From the NCBI RefSeq assembly GCF_011395035.1, contig NZ_CP024768.1:3013286-3077285 (forward strand): a stretch of DNA of 64,000 nt. The letters are read 5' to 3'. The translations under genes were made by a program, and so were the position numbers. The notes beneath the pieces were generated by a model. The model had not been told where the DNA came from. It searched no databases and saw only the letters and a list, made by a program, of their open reading frames with translations. This DNA is from Pantoea cypripedii. Its GTDB lineage: Bacteria; Pseudomonadota; Gammaproteobacteria; Enterobacterales; Enterobacteriaceae. Shown here piece by piece: positions 1-8,631 of this stretch (position 1 is the stretch's first letter; every line of letters starts with the position of its first letter).

Positions 1-324
1 TTTCGTCTGTTGCACCTGCGGCTGTGCAGTGGATTTTTTTACCGGCAGCCAGACAGTCTGACCCGCAGTCGCGGCCAGGAAGGTGGCTTTGTCGCTAAAC
101 GCGAAAGAATTAATCTCCCATAAGTGATCGATCGAGACTTTATTTGAACGCGCAATATCCTGAATATTTTCACCCGGTTTTAATTTCACGGACTGAACAG
201 TGGTTTCCTGATAATTATCCCCCCTTTTCTGCGCACTGACTGGCAGGCAAAACAACGAGAGGGAGAGCGGCACCAGAATAGCGCGGGTAATTGCTGAAAG
301 TTTATATTTCTTTCCAGACGTCAT
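1..324 (-). CDS. Intimin/invasin-like protein, N-terminal part (LysM domain), truncated by window edge
   Basis: Open frame of 108 codons from an ATG at 324 running off the left edge without a stop. A signal peptide is visible (basic start, hydrophobic stretch, probable cleavage after PVSA near residue 31). Residues about 42-95 form a LysM-type domain. Its pattern KPGENIQDIARS, then LWEIN, then AGQTVWLPVKK matches the periplasmic LysM domain near the start of intimin (KTGETVADLSKS, IWSLN, PGQQIILPLKK). This suggests an inverse autotransporter: LysM, then a beta-barrel, then exported Ig-like repeats. Only the LysM part is seen here; the barrel and passenger are inferred. A plain secreted LysM protein remains possible. 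It sits downstream of purF, where E. coli carries ubiX. Confidence 0.65.
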   Translation of the reverse strand, partial: MTSGKKYKLSAITRAILVPLSLSLFCLPVSAQKRGDNYQETTVQSVKLKPGENIQDIARSNKVSIDHLWEINSFAFSDKATFLAATAGQTVWLPVKKSTAQPQVQQTK

Positions 325-620
325 TTGAAATCATCCTGATTAATAAAAAACCGACATGCAAAATGGAACAAACAGAGATTATTTTTTCACTCCATTTCTG
401 TGGGATTTTTAAACACGGACGATAAAACCGGGTAATGAGATTGTCATGATTTCTTTGTGACGCCCGGAATACAGGATTACTTCATTAACTTCAGATAATT
501 GACGCTATGATGTCAGACATATCTTTATCATTCAGTCAGGTAAACGCTGAGGAATAGCAGGATGGGGAATAACCATGACGCAGGCTGTGGGGTAGTTATT
601 TCGGATGGGATAATAATTAA
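325..620. other. Intergenic region between the intimin-like gene and purF
   Basis: AT-rich spacer with no open frame of coding character. It should hold the promoter of the minus-strand intimin-like gene. I see no clear operator, repeat or small gene here. Confidence 0.5.
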
Positions 621-653
621 ACGCCCGCTTTTAATTATCCATTAAAAGCGGGC
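618..653 (-). terminator. Probable rho-independent terminator of cvpA-purF
   Basis: Perfect 13-bp inverted repeat, 623-635 (GCCCGCTTTTAAT) pairing with 641-653, with a 5-nt loop. On the minus strand it follows the purF stop by 8 nt and is followed by a partly U-rich tract (GTTTAATTATTA). Confidence 0.75.
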
Positions 654-661
654 AAAAGAAC

Positions 662-2179
662 TTAACCTTCGTTATGCAATTCCAGACCTTCTACTTCAGT
701 CTGACGCGCAATGGCTTTCGCATCGTCATTCCGCAGTGCCTGGAGATAGTCGAGATAACGCTGGTCAACGTCTTTGGTAACGTAGATACCGTTAAATACC
801 GAACACTCGAACTGCGCGATATCCGGATTCTCTTCACGTACTGCTTCGATCAAATCGTCCAGATCCTGGAAAATCAACGCATCAGCTTTGATCAGCTGAC
901 GAATTTCCTCCACTTCACGACCATGCGCGATCAGCTCAGTTGCGATCGGCATATCAATGCCATACACGTTCGGGAAGCGAATTTCCGGCGCGGCTGACGC
1001 CAGATAGACACGCTTCGCTCCCGCTTCACGGGCCATCTCGATGATCTGTTCCGAGGTGGTTCCACGCACGATAGAGTCATCCACCAGCAGCACGTTCTTA
1101 TCACGGAACTCAGCACGGTTGGCGTTCAGCTTGCGGCGTACCGCGCTGCGGCGCAGATGCTGGCCCGGCATGATAAAGGTACGGCCAACGTAGCGGTTTT
1201 TCACAAATCCCTGACGATAAGGTTTATCGAGGATACGTGCGATTTCCAGCGCCACATCGGTAGAGGTTTCCGGAATCGGGATCACCACATCGATGTCGAG
1301 ATCTTCCCACTCGCGGGCAATCTTCGCACCCAGCTTGGTGCCCATGCGCACGCGAGCGCTGTAGACCGAAATTTTGTCGAGGAAGGAGTCCGGACGTGCG
1401 AAGTAAACATATTCGAACAGGCACGGATTGCTTTTCGGGTTCTCAGCGCACTGACGCGTTGAGAGCTGGCCCTGCTCGGTGATGTAGACGGCTTCACCGG
1501 GTGCCACGTCACGAATGAACTCAAAGCCCAGCGTATCCAGCGCCACGCTTTCAGACGCAACCATATACTCGATACGACCATCTGCGATTTGGCGTTTACC
1601 CAGCACCAGCGGACGGATGCCGTTCGGATCGCGGAAGGCCACCATGCCATGACCGATGATCATCGAAACCACCGCGTAAGCACCACGCACCTGCTGGTGC
1701 ACGGCAGCCACCGCGGCAAAAATGTTGTCAGCTTCCAGCGGGTAGTGCTGAAAACGGTCCAGCTCCTGCGCAAAGATGTTGAGCAGGATTTCGGAATCAG
1801 AGGTGGTGTTGACGTGACGGCGACCCACTTCGAACAGCTGCTTACGCAGTTCGTGCGCGTTGGTCAGGTTACCGTTGTGCGCCAGCGTAATGCCGTAAGG
1901 GGAGTTCACATAGAAAGGTTGCGCTTCAGAGGCGCTGGAGCTGCCTGCTGTAGGGTAACGCACGTGACCAATCCCGATGTTGCCTTGCAGACGCTGCATG
2001 TGGCGTGCTTCGAACACATCGCTCACCAGCCCGTTGGCTTTGCGCAGGCGAAAGCAGTTAAGCGCATCGATGGTACAAATGCCGGCGGCATCCTGCCCGC
2101 GGTGCTGCAGCACCGTTAACGCGTCATAGATCGACTGGTTTACTGGCATAAAACCGGTGATACCAACAATACCGCACAT
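662..2179 (-). CDS. purF: Amidophosphoribosyltransferase PurF
   Basis: First committed step of purine synthesis: PRPP plus glutamine gives phosphoribosylamine. The 505-aa product begins MCGIVG; Cys2 becomes the N-terminal nucleophile of the glutaminase domain (about residues 2-235). The C-terminal phosphoribosyltransferase half carries the PRPP-binding motif VLLVDDSIVRGTTS near residue 365. Length equals the E. coli enzyme. It lies 36 bp after cvpA and is probably cotranscribed from the PurR-controlled promoter upstream of cvpA. Unlike E. coli, ubiX does not follow. Confidence 0.98.
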   Translation of the reverse strand: MCGIVGITGFMPVNQSIYDALTVLQHRGQDAAGICTIDALNCFRLRKANGLVSDVFEARHMQRLQGNIGIGHVRYPTAGSSSASEAQPFYVNSPYGITLAHNGNLTNAHELRKQLFEVGRRHVNTTSDSEILLNIFAQELDRFQHYPLEADNIFAAVAAVHQQVRGAYAVVSMIIGHGMVAFRDPNGIRPLVLGKRQIADGRIEYMVASESVALDTLGFEFIRDVAPGEAVYITEQGQLSTRQCAENPKSNPCLFEYVYFARPDSFLDKISVYSARVRMGTKLGAKIAREWEDLDIDVVIPIPETSTDVALEIARILDKPYRQGFVKNRYVGRTFIMPGQHLRRSAVRRKLNANRAEFRDKNVLLVDDSIVRGTTSEQIIEMAREAGAKRVYLASAAPEIRFPNVYGIDMPIATELIAHGREVEEIRQLIKADALIFQDLDDLIEAVREENPDIAQFECSVFNGIYVTKDVDQRYLDYLQALRNDDAKAIARQTEVEGLELHNEG

Positions 2180-2215
2180 GTTGTCATTTCCTCATTAGCC
2201 GCACTCCCGGTGGCG

Positions 2216-2701
2216 TCACCGGGGTAAAAAACTCGACGTGCTTTTCAGATAGTCAAAAAACCACCTGATGATGTAACTGAACTGGGGAATGAGTTGGGAC
2301 TGCTGCCAGTCCGGACTTTTCGAGAAGCCGGTGAATGTATCAAGGAAGAAGAGAATAGCGGCAACGATCAGCACGCCACGCAACGCCCCGAAACAGACCC
2401 CCAACACCCTGTCGGTTCCCGACAGGCCGGTCTTTTCAACCAGCGTGCCGATCACATAGTTCACGATGGCACCCACAATCAGGGTAGCAACGAACAGCAC
2501 CGCGATAGCGATACCGTTACGAACCAGTTCATCGTCAAAACCTGTAAACCAGACTGCAAGGTAGGCGTAGTAGTGACTGGCGACAAAAAACGCACATCCC
2601 CAGGTAACAAGAGATAAGGCTTCCCGGACAAACCCGCGAACCAGGCTGACCAGAGCCGAAAAACCAACTACCGCAATAATGACGTAATCAATCCAGATCA
2701 T
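2216..2701 (-). CDS. cvpA: CvpA membrane protein
   Basis: Inner-membrane protein of 161 aa, named for its need in colicin V production; its exact cellular role is not settled. Four hydrophobic segments are visible (about residues 3-22, 28-45, 63-87 and 100-122). The start MIWIDY at 2701 was chosen because it aligns with the E. coli N-terminus; an upstream in-frame start at 2737 would add 12 unrelated residues. First gene of the cvpA-purF operon. A GC-rich hairpin (2206-2223) overlaps its stop codon and may tune readthrough or stability before purF. Confidence 0.95.
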   Translation of the reverse strand: MIWIDYVIIAVVGFSALVSLVRGFVREALSLVTWGCAFFVASHYYAYLAVWFTGFDDELVRNGIAIAVLFVATLIVGAIVNYVIGTLVEKTGLSGTDRVLGVCFGALRGVLIVAAILFFLDTFTGFSKSPDWQQSQLIPQFSYIIRWFFDYLKSTSSFLPR

Positions 2702-2751
2702 GAACTCTTCCAGCGCCAGCGCGATTGCACCCTGCATCCAGTTCGGGGCGC

Positions 2752-2780
2752 ATTCTAACAGAAAAAGAAAACGTTTGCGT
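2752..2780 (-). promoter_or_regulatory. PurR operator and promoter region of cvpA-purF
   Basis: Minus-strand ACGCAAACGTTTTCTT at 2765-2780 matches the PurR consensus. Just downstream, TAGAAT (2752-2757) is a candidate -10. Binding here would repress cvpA-purF when hypoxanthine or guanine is plentiful, as known for E. coli. The site lies 64 bp upstream of the cvpA start. Confidence 0.9.
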
Positions 2781-2952
2781 AGGGTTTTCCGGTTCCGTAT
2801 CCATAAAAAGGGCGAAGAAAAAAAATCACCTCGCCCCGACGTATCTCAGCAAGGTAACCAACTGAAATAAAATAATTTTTCTGTCATCAATTTGATGAAC
2901 AACCTGTGCTATGCCGCGCCTTTTTCTGCTATCGGCGCGGCTTATCAACGGT

Positions 2953-3681
2953 TTAGCGCGTGCTGTAGGGTTTGACGACCCCACCGAGCCCGGAAAGGTT
3001 TTTCAGCTCACCTAACGCCGCCTGCATCTTCGCTTTTGACGCATCCGGCCCGACATAAATACGCGTGATCTGTCCCTGAACCGGCGTTGACGGCACCGTA
3101 AAGGCGCGATACCCCGAGAGACGCAACTGCGCGACAATCTCGTTGACCTTCGCCGCGTTTTTCAACGCACCAAGCTGCACCACATAAGCCTGACCCGCTG
3201 GTGCTGGCGCTTCCGCTTCACTTTGCTTCGGCGTTTCGACCGGTTTGGGTTGCTCCACGGGCTTAGGTTCAACCGGTTTCGGTTTGGGCTGCTCTACCGG
3301 TTTCGGCTTCGGTTGCTCAACAGGTTTTGGTTTCGGCACCGGCACGCTCTGATGCACTGGCGGCGGTGTCACCACGCTGGGTTCGCTATTCTGCGCAGGC
3401 TGAGTGCTGCCACTCTCAGCCGGACTGGTGGTTTTGCTATTGGAGGCACCTGGCTCCGTCGTCGTACCCGCGCCTTCCGGCGGCTGAGCGGGCAACGGCT
3501 GGGTTACCGGTGGCACCATCTCGCTGTCCTGCTGGTCATCCGGTTTCGGCACCAGCGGAATCGCAGCGAACTCCTCTTTGTAGTGCTTTTTCTTGCCATC
3601 CAGCAGGCCAGGCAACACGATGACGCCAACCGCCACCAGAATTACCGTGCCAACCAAACGGTTCTGAAACTTACTTGCCAC
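2953..3681 (-). CDS. dedD: Cell division protein DedD (SPOR domain)
   Basis: Septal-ring protein of 242 aa. One N-terminal transmembrane helix (about residues 10-27) is followed by a long proline/lysine linker with tandem QPKPKPVE-type repeats (about residues 115-150). The C-terminal SPOR domain (about 163-240, AYVVQLGALKNAAKVNEIV) binds denuded glycan strands at the division site. Translation starts at GTG (GTGGCAAGT), giving MASKFQNR as in E. coli, and overlaps the folC stop by 11 nt, so the two are coupled. The linker differs from the E. coli one, as is usual for this low-complexity part. Confidence 0.95.
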   Translation of the reverse strand: MASKFQNRLVGTVILVAVGVIVLPGLLDGKKKHYKEEFAAIPLVPKPDDQQDSEMVPPVTQPLPAQPPEGAGTTTEPGASNSKTTSPAESGSTQPAQNSEPSVVTPPPVHQSVPVPKPKPVEQPKPKPVEQPKPKPVEPKPVEQPKPVETPKQSEAEAPAPAGQAYVVQLGALKNAAKVNEIVAQLRLSGYRAFTVPSTPVQGQITRIYVGPDASKAKMQAALGELKNLSGLGGVVKPYSTR

Positions 3682-4942
3682 TGCCGTTCTCCGCTGCCAT
3701 CGATTCCATTACCTGTGCCACGGTGTGGAAAGAACCACACACCAGAATCACATCCTCGGGACGGGCCTGCAAACGCGCCGCCTGCCAGGCAGCATCCACG
3801 CTGGCAAATGCGTCGCCGCTCGCCAGATGGGCAATCAGCTGCTCGGCCGTCGCGCCGCGCGGCCCATCCAGTGGCGCGCAGTACCAGCTATCCACCTGCG
3901 GTGCCAGCGCCGCCAGCGTGCCCGCGATATCTTTATCATGCAGCATACCCACTACCGCATGAACCTTACCGGAACGCGGCAGTTCCGCCAGACGTGAAGC
4001 CAGATAATAAGCGGCATGGGGATTATGTGCCACATCCAGGATCACGCGTGGCGATGTACTTACCGTCTGAAAACGCCCCGGCAAAATAGCCAGCGGCAGA
4101 TACTGACGAATAATCGCTTCGCTGACCGGTAAACCGGAAGCGCGCAGCGCGATAAGCGCGGTGGCGGCATTCGGTAACGGCACCTGCGGTAGAGGCAGGT
4201 CACGCAATTCACCCTGCGCATCCTGTAGCGTCCAGCTGTCGCCCTGCTGCTGCCATTGCCAGTCGCGGTTACGCTGCAACAGCAATGCGCCCTTCTCTGC
4301 CGCAACGTCCGCGATGGTATGCGGCATATCGGGTTCACCCACCACAGCCGGTTTGCCTGCACGGAACACGCCGGCTTTTTCGCGGCCAATGCTTTCGCGA
4401 TCCGGCCCCAGCCAGTCGGTGTGGTCCAGCGCGATGCTGGTGACCACCGCCACATCGGCATCAACGATATTCGTCGCGTCGAGGCGTCCACCCAGGCCGA
4501 CTTCAAGGATCACCACATCGAGGCCCGCTTCACGGAACAGGTTTAACGCGGATAAGGTGCCGAACTCGAAATAGGTCAACGAAATATCGCCGCGCCCGGC
4601 TTCAATGGCGGCAAAACTGGCGCTGTGCAGGGCTTCATCCAGTTCCTCGCCCTGAATGCGCACCCGTTCGGTGTAACGCACCAGATGCGGTGAGCTGTAA
4701 ACCCCGACGCGGAAACCGGCGGCCATCAGTAACGTTTCCAGCGTGCGGCAGGTGGTGCCTTTGCCATTGGTTCCGGCAACGGTGAAGACGAAGGGGGCGG
4801 GTTTTAGCAGGTTAAGGCGTGCAGCGACGCGTTGAATACGATCCAGACCCAGTTCGATGGTCTGAGAATGCAGATGTTCAAGATAATGAAGCCACGTGGC
4901 CAAAGGCGACGTGGCTTGAGGAGGAAGATGAAGAGTATCCAT
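3671..4942 (-). CDS. folC: Dihydrofolate synthase / folylpolyglutamate synthase FolC
   Basis: Adds glutamate to dihydropteroate and extends the polyglutamate tail of folates, using ATP. The Mur-ligase-type P-loop GTNGKGTT is near residue 50, followed by the conserved SSPHLVRYTERVR. The C-terminal ligase domain holds DVAHNPHA. The start at 4942 (MDTLHLPP) was chosen because it is preceded by ACGGGACAC and gives the family length; in-frame ATGs at 4954 and upstream lack a ribosome site. Coupled to dedD by an 11-nt overlap. Confidence 0.96.
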   Translation of the reverse strand: MDTLHLPPQATSPLATWLHYLEHLHSQTIELGLDRIQRVAARLNLLKPAPFVFTVAGTNGKGTTCRTLETLLMAAGFRVGVYSSPHLVRYTERVRIQGEELDEALHSASFAAIEAGRGDISLTYFEFGTLSALNLFREAGLDVVILEVGLGGRLDATNIVDADVAVVTSIALDHTDWLGPDRESIGREKAGVFRAGKPAVVGEPDMPHTIADVAAEKGALLLQRNRDWQWQQQGDSWTLQDAQGELRDLPLPQVPLPNAATALIALRASGLPVSEAIIRQYLPLAILPGRFQTVSTSPRVILDVAHNPHAAYYLASRLAELPRSGKVHAVVGMLHDKDIAGTLAALAPQVDSWYCAPLDGPRGATAEQLIAHLASGDAFASVDAAWQAARLQARPEDVILVCGSFHTVAQVMESMAAENGSGK

Positions 4943-4972
4943 GTGTCCCGTTAGCATTTGTCGCGGCATTAA

Positions 4973-4998
4973 TTAAAAAGGCGCATTGCTGCGCCTTT
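4973..4998 (-). terminator. Rho-independent terminator of accD
   Basis: Stem of 8 bp, 4978-4985 (AAGGCGCA) with 4990-4997, and a TTGC loop. On the minus strand it is followed by a T tract (complement of AATTAAAA). It lies just after the accD stop and separates accD from folC. Confidence 0.85.
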
Positions 4999-5008
4999 CC
5001 GTTGCCTG

Positions 5009-5917
5009 TCAGGCCTCGTTGCTTTCCGGCTCAGCCGCTGTCGGCTGATCACCATCCTGCAGCGGCGCTGGCAGGTTCATCATTTTCGCCAGCAGGCTTG
5101 CCAGCTTAAAGCGCATTTCCGGACGACGGATGATCATATCGATCGCGCCTTTCTCAATCAGGAATTCACTGCGCTGGAAGCCCGGCGGCAGTTTTTCGCG
5201 TACGGTCTGCTCGATAACACGCGGACCGGCAAAGCCGATCAACGCTTTCGGTTCCGCGACGTTGAGATCGCCCAGCATCGCGAAGCTGGCAGAGACGCCA
5301 CCCATTGTCGGGTCAGTCAGTACCGAGATATACGGCAGACCGCGTTCCTGCATTTTTGCCAGAGCCGCACTGGTTTTCGCCATCTGCATCAGCGACATCA
5401 GCGCTTCCTGCATACGTGCACCGCCACTGGCGGAGAAGCAGATCAGCGGGCAGTTATCTTCCAGCGCCTGCTCAACTGCACGCACAAAGCGAGCACCCAC
5501 CACCGAACCCATTGAGCCGCCCATAAAGGCAAACTCAAACGCCGCAGCCACCACCGGCATACCGTGCAGCTGGCCTTTCATGACGATCAGGGCATCTTTC
5601 TCGTCGGTTTCTTTCTGCGCCGCAGACAGACGATCTTTGTACTTTTTCGAGTCACGGAACTTCAGCAGATCCTTCGGTTCCAGCTCGCTACCTAATTCTA
5701 CCAGTGTTCCTTCATCCAGCAGGCTATGCAGGCGCTCACGGCCATGCATGCGCATGTGATGGTCGCACTTCGGGCAGACCTCAAGATTACGCTCCAGCTC
5801 GGCGCGATACAGCACCTGGCCACAGCTGTCGCACTTGGTCCACACCCCTTCCGGGATACTGGCACGGCGCGTCGGCGTAATATTGCTTTTGTTAAGTATG
5901 CGTTCAATCCAGCTCAT
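5009..5917 (-). CDS. accD: Acetyl-CoA carboxylase carboxyltransferase subunit beta AccD
   Basis: With AccA it transfers the carboxyl group from biotin to acetyl-CoA, making malonyl-CoA for fatty-acid synthesis. The 302-aa protein has the N-terminal zinc ribbon with Cys29, Cys32, Cys48 and Cys51 (CDSC and CPKC), which also binds its own mRNA in E. coli. A crotonase-type carboxyltransferase fold follows, with FSASGGARMQE. It has its own terminator and lies 132 bp downstream of dedA. Confidence 0.98.
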   Translation of the reverse strand: MSWIERILNKSNITPTRRASIPEGVWTKCDSCGQVLYRAELERNLEVCPKCDHHMRMHGRERLHSLLDEGTLVELGSELEPKDLLKFRDSKKYKDRLSAAQKETDEKDALIVMKGQLHGMPVVAAAFEFAFMGGSMGSVVGARFVRAVEQALEDNCPLICFSASGGARMQEALMSLMQMAKTSAALAKMQERGLPYISVLTDPTMGGVSASFAMLGDLNVAEPKALIGFAGPRVIEQTVREKLPPGFQRSEFLIEKGAIDMIIRRPEMRFKLASLLAKMMNLPAPLQDGDQPTAAEPESNEA

Positions 5918-6049
5918 TGATGACCTTTCTGTTTAAAACCGACCTGGTCCAGTCTTCTCATTGCTGCTGAAATCACCTTCAGCAGGCCGTAAATGTCGCT
6001 CATTAAACCACAACCGCTTCTCGCTGTGGATAAAAATCTGGTTTCGCGC

Positions 6050-6712
6050 TTACTGAGATTTCTGCTGACGTGCCTGACGACGATGACGCCAGACTTCAAT
6101 CACGCCCGGCAGGATCGACACCACGATAATCGCGACGATCAGCAATTTCAGGTTCTCCTGCACCACCGGCAGATCCCCAAACAGGTAACCCGCGTAAGAG
6201 AACAGCAGCACCCACAGCAGCGCACCTGTGACGTTAAAGAGCGCGAAGTGGCGATAAGACATATGTCCCATCCCTGCCACAAAGGGGGCAAAGGTTCGCA
6301 CGATTGGTACAAAGCGCGCAAGTATAATGGTTTTACCGCCGTGCCGCGCATAGAAGGCGTGGGTCTTGTCCAGATAGCTGCGACGGAAAATCTTCGAATT
6401 GGGGTTGCTGAACAACTTCTCACCAAACAGGCGACCAATGGTGTAGTTAACCGCATCACCGAGAATCGCCGCGATCACCATCAATGCCACCATCATATGC
6501 ACATTGAGATCGTTGCCGGGCAACGCTGCCAGCGCACCGGCCACAAATAACAGCGAATCGCCTGGCAGGAAAGGTGTCACCACCAGCCCGGTTTCACAGA
6601 ACAGAATCAGGAACAAAATAGCGTAAATCCAGATGCCATACTGCGCCACCAGTTCGGCCAAATGCACATCAATATGCAGGATAAAATCGACGATAAAATG
6701 GATGAACTCCAT
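6050..6712 (-). CDS. dedA: DedA family membrane protein
   Basis: Integral membrane protein of 220 aa from the DedA superfamily, whose members move undecaprenyl phosphate or other lipids across the membrane. Hydrophobic segments alternate with conserved motifs: ETGLVVTPFLPGDSLLF in the N-terminal half and FVPIVRTFAPFVAGMGHMSY around residues 145-165, including the conserved arginine. Length and position between accD and truA match E. coli dedA. It lies 32 bp downstream of truA. Confidence 0.96.
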   Translation of the reverse strand: MEFIHFIVDFILHIDVHLAELVAQYGIWIYAILFLILFCETGLVVTPFLPGDSLLFVAGALAALPGNDLNVHMMVALMVIAAILGDAVNYTIGRLFGEKLFSNPNSKIFRRSYLDKTHAFYARHGGKTIILARFVPIVRTFAPFVAGMGHMSYRHFALFNVTGALLWVLLFSYAGYLFGDLPVVQENLKLLIVAIIVVSILPGVIEVWRHRRQARQQKSQ

Positions 6713-6744
6713 AAAGCCAGGCTCCTTACATCCTTCGGTAACAA

Positions 6745-7551
6745 TTAATCTGCGAGGAACAACGGTCCCAGCGCAGGCTGAGGTAACGCAAAGTGAGATG
6801 GATAATCCACCGCCACCAAATACAAACCCTCGGCTCGGGCAGTGGCGGCCGCCAGTGTGCGATCTTTCGCTGCCAGTAACGTCGCCATCCAGTCTTCCGG
6901 CTGATTACCACAGCCAATTTCCATCAGGCTGCCCACGATGTTGCGCACCATATGATGCACAAACGCATTGGCCTTAATATCAACAATCACGTATGGCCCC
7001 TGACGCGTGACGTTGAGATGCATCACATTGCGCCACGGCGTGCGTGACTGACACTGCACCGCGCGAAATGAGGTGAAATCATTTTCGCCCAGCAGACATT
7101 GACCGGCGCGCTGCATCTTTTCCGCATCCAGTGGATGGTAAAAATGCGTTACGCCATTGCCGAGAATCGCCGGACGCAGCCGCTGGTTGTAGATCACGTA
7201 GCGATAACGGCGTGCCGTGGCGCTAAAGCGGGCGTGAAACGCGTCCGGCACCGCTTTAACCCAACGCACCGCAATGTCCGGTGGCAGATTGGCATTGACA
7301 CCCAGCGTCCAGGCACCGTCAGCACGCTGCGAAGTGGTTTCAAAATGCACCACCTGGCCAGTGCCATGCACCCCGGCATCAGTCCGCCCGGCGCAGAATA
7401 CGCTGACCGGATGGTTCGCCACTATCGACAGTGCTTTTTCCAGCTTTTCCTGCACGCTGCGAACTTCCTGCTGCCGCTGCCAGCCGTAGTAACGGCTGCC
7501 GTCATACTCAATACCCAACGCCAGCTTATGCGTGTTACCTTCAGACAACAT
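6745..7551 (-). CDS. truA: tRNA pseudouridine(38-40) synthase TruA
   Basis: Converts uridines 38-40 in the anticodon arm of many tRNAs to pseudouridine. The catalytic aspartate is Asp58 in AGRTDAGVH. The C-terminal half holds FVHHMVRNIVGSLMEIG, typical of the family. The start codon overlaps the usg stop by one nucleotide (TAATG), indicating translational coupling; usg-truA is the usual arrangement in enterobacteria. Confidence 0.98.
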   Translation of the reverse strand: MLSEGNTHKLALGIEYDGSRYYGWQRQQEVRSVQEKLEKALSIVANHPVSVFCAGRTDAGVHGTGQVVHFETTSQRADGAWTLGVNANLPPDIAVRWVKAVPDAFHARFSATARRYRYVIYNQRLRPAILGNGVTHFYHPLDAEKMQRAGQCLLGENDFTSFRAVQCQSRTPWRNVMHLNVTRQGPYVIVDIKANAFVHHMVRNIVGSLMEIGCGNQPEDWMATLLAAKDRTLAAATARAEGLYLVAVDYPSHFALPQPALGPLFLAD

Positions 7552-8561
7552 TAATACAAATACTCCTGCACCAACTTCTCAGCAGTTTTCACCGCCATCA
7601 GCGCGCCGCCGAAACGAATGTTGTCAGCCACTGACCAGAATTGCAGCAGCTCAGGAATACCGTAATCATTGCGGACACAACCGATGCTCAGTTCACCGTT
7701 GCCGGAAGCATCCTGTACCTGGGTTGGATAGTCACCCTCGTCGCTCAGACGGATATCATCCGCCCGCGCCAGTTCATCACGCGCTTCTTCGGCAGACAGC
7801 GGACGCAGATTCTCCAGATGCACGATCTGCGCATTGCCGTAGAACACCGGCACCTGCACGCTGCTGACCGCAATCGGCAAGCCTTCGTCCTGCAACACCT
7901 TACGCACCTGATCCACCAGGCGACGTTCGCTTTCCACGCTGCCCTGATTGTCCACCAGCTGTGGCAACAGGTTGAACGCCAGCTGGCGACCATAATAATG
8001 TTCATCCGCCGGGACGCCGTTCAGCAAACGCGCGCTCTCTCCCGCCAGCGCATCCACCGCTTTTTTGCCGTCACTGGAAACGGAGATCAGGTTGGTCACC
8101 TGTAAACGTCCCAGACCCGCGGCATCAACCAGCGGTTTGATGGCGCTCAGCAGCTGGCTGACCAGGCTATCCGCCACACAGATAATGTTGCGGTTGCGGT
8201 AATCCGCCAGCACCTGCGGGTTCACATCCGGCACCACCAGCGGCACGTCCGGCTCCAGCGCGAACACATCGCTGCTGTCGATCACCAGGCAACCCTGGCT
8301 GGCAGCTTCTTCGGCATAACGTGCCGCCGCGCTGGGGCCAGCGGCAAAGAACGCCAGCTGCGCCTGCGACCAGTCAAATTCTGCCGCATCCTGCACCCGC
8401 ACCGAGCGGCCATCAAAACGCAACGTTTCTCCGGCGCTGTTTTCGCTCGCCAGCAAATAAATTTCACCAACCGGGAACTGGCGTTCCGCCAGCAGTTCCA
8501 GTACAGCGTTCCCTACTGCGCCTGTCGCGCCCAGTAGCGCAATATTCCAGCCGTCAGACAT
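7551..8561 (-). CDS. usg: USG-1 protein, aspartate-semialdehyde dehydrogenase-like, no catalytic cysteine
   Basis: Homologue of aspartate-semialdehyde dehydrogenase, 336 aa. The N-terminal Rossmann motif LLGATGAVGNAVLELL is intact. Where true dehydrogenases have the active-site NPNC motif, this protein reads ICVADSLVSQ, so the nucleophilic cysteine is missing. This is known for the USG-1 family, whose function is unresolved. It lies upstream of truA with a 1-nt overlap. Confidence 0.93.
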   Translation of the reverse strand: MSDGWNIALLGATGAVGNAVLELLAERQFPVGEIYLLASENSAGETLRFDGRSVRVQDAAEFDWSQAQLAFFAAGPSAAARYAEEAASQGCLVIDSSDVFALEPDVPLVVPDVNPQVLADYRNRNIICVADSLVSQLLSAIKPLVDAAGLGRLQVTNLISVSSDGKKAVDALAGESARLLNGVPADEHYYGRQLAFNLLPQLVDNQGSVESERRLVDQVRKVLQDEGLPIAVSSVQVPVFYGNAQIVHLENLRPLSAEEARDELARADDIRLSDEGDYPTQVQDASGNGELSIGCVRNDYGIPELLQFWSVADNIRFGGALMAVKTAEKLVQEYLY

Positions 8562-8631
8562 GTTGGTTTACTCCAGACAATGACATAAAAACAGAAGGCG
8601 GTGATATTCACCGCCCATTAATTCGGACAAC

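Noticed and set aside
2913..2941. Hairpin GCCGCGCC/GGCGCGGC after dedD as a terminator
   Set aside because: The stem is convincing but the 13-nt loop is large and no U tract follows on the minus strand.
3223..4089. Long plus-strand open frame opposite dedD and folC
   Set aside because: It is antisense to two well-identified genes; its Arg/Leu/Phe-rich composition comes from the dedD linker repeats.
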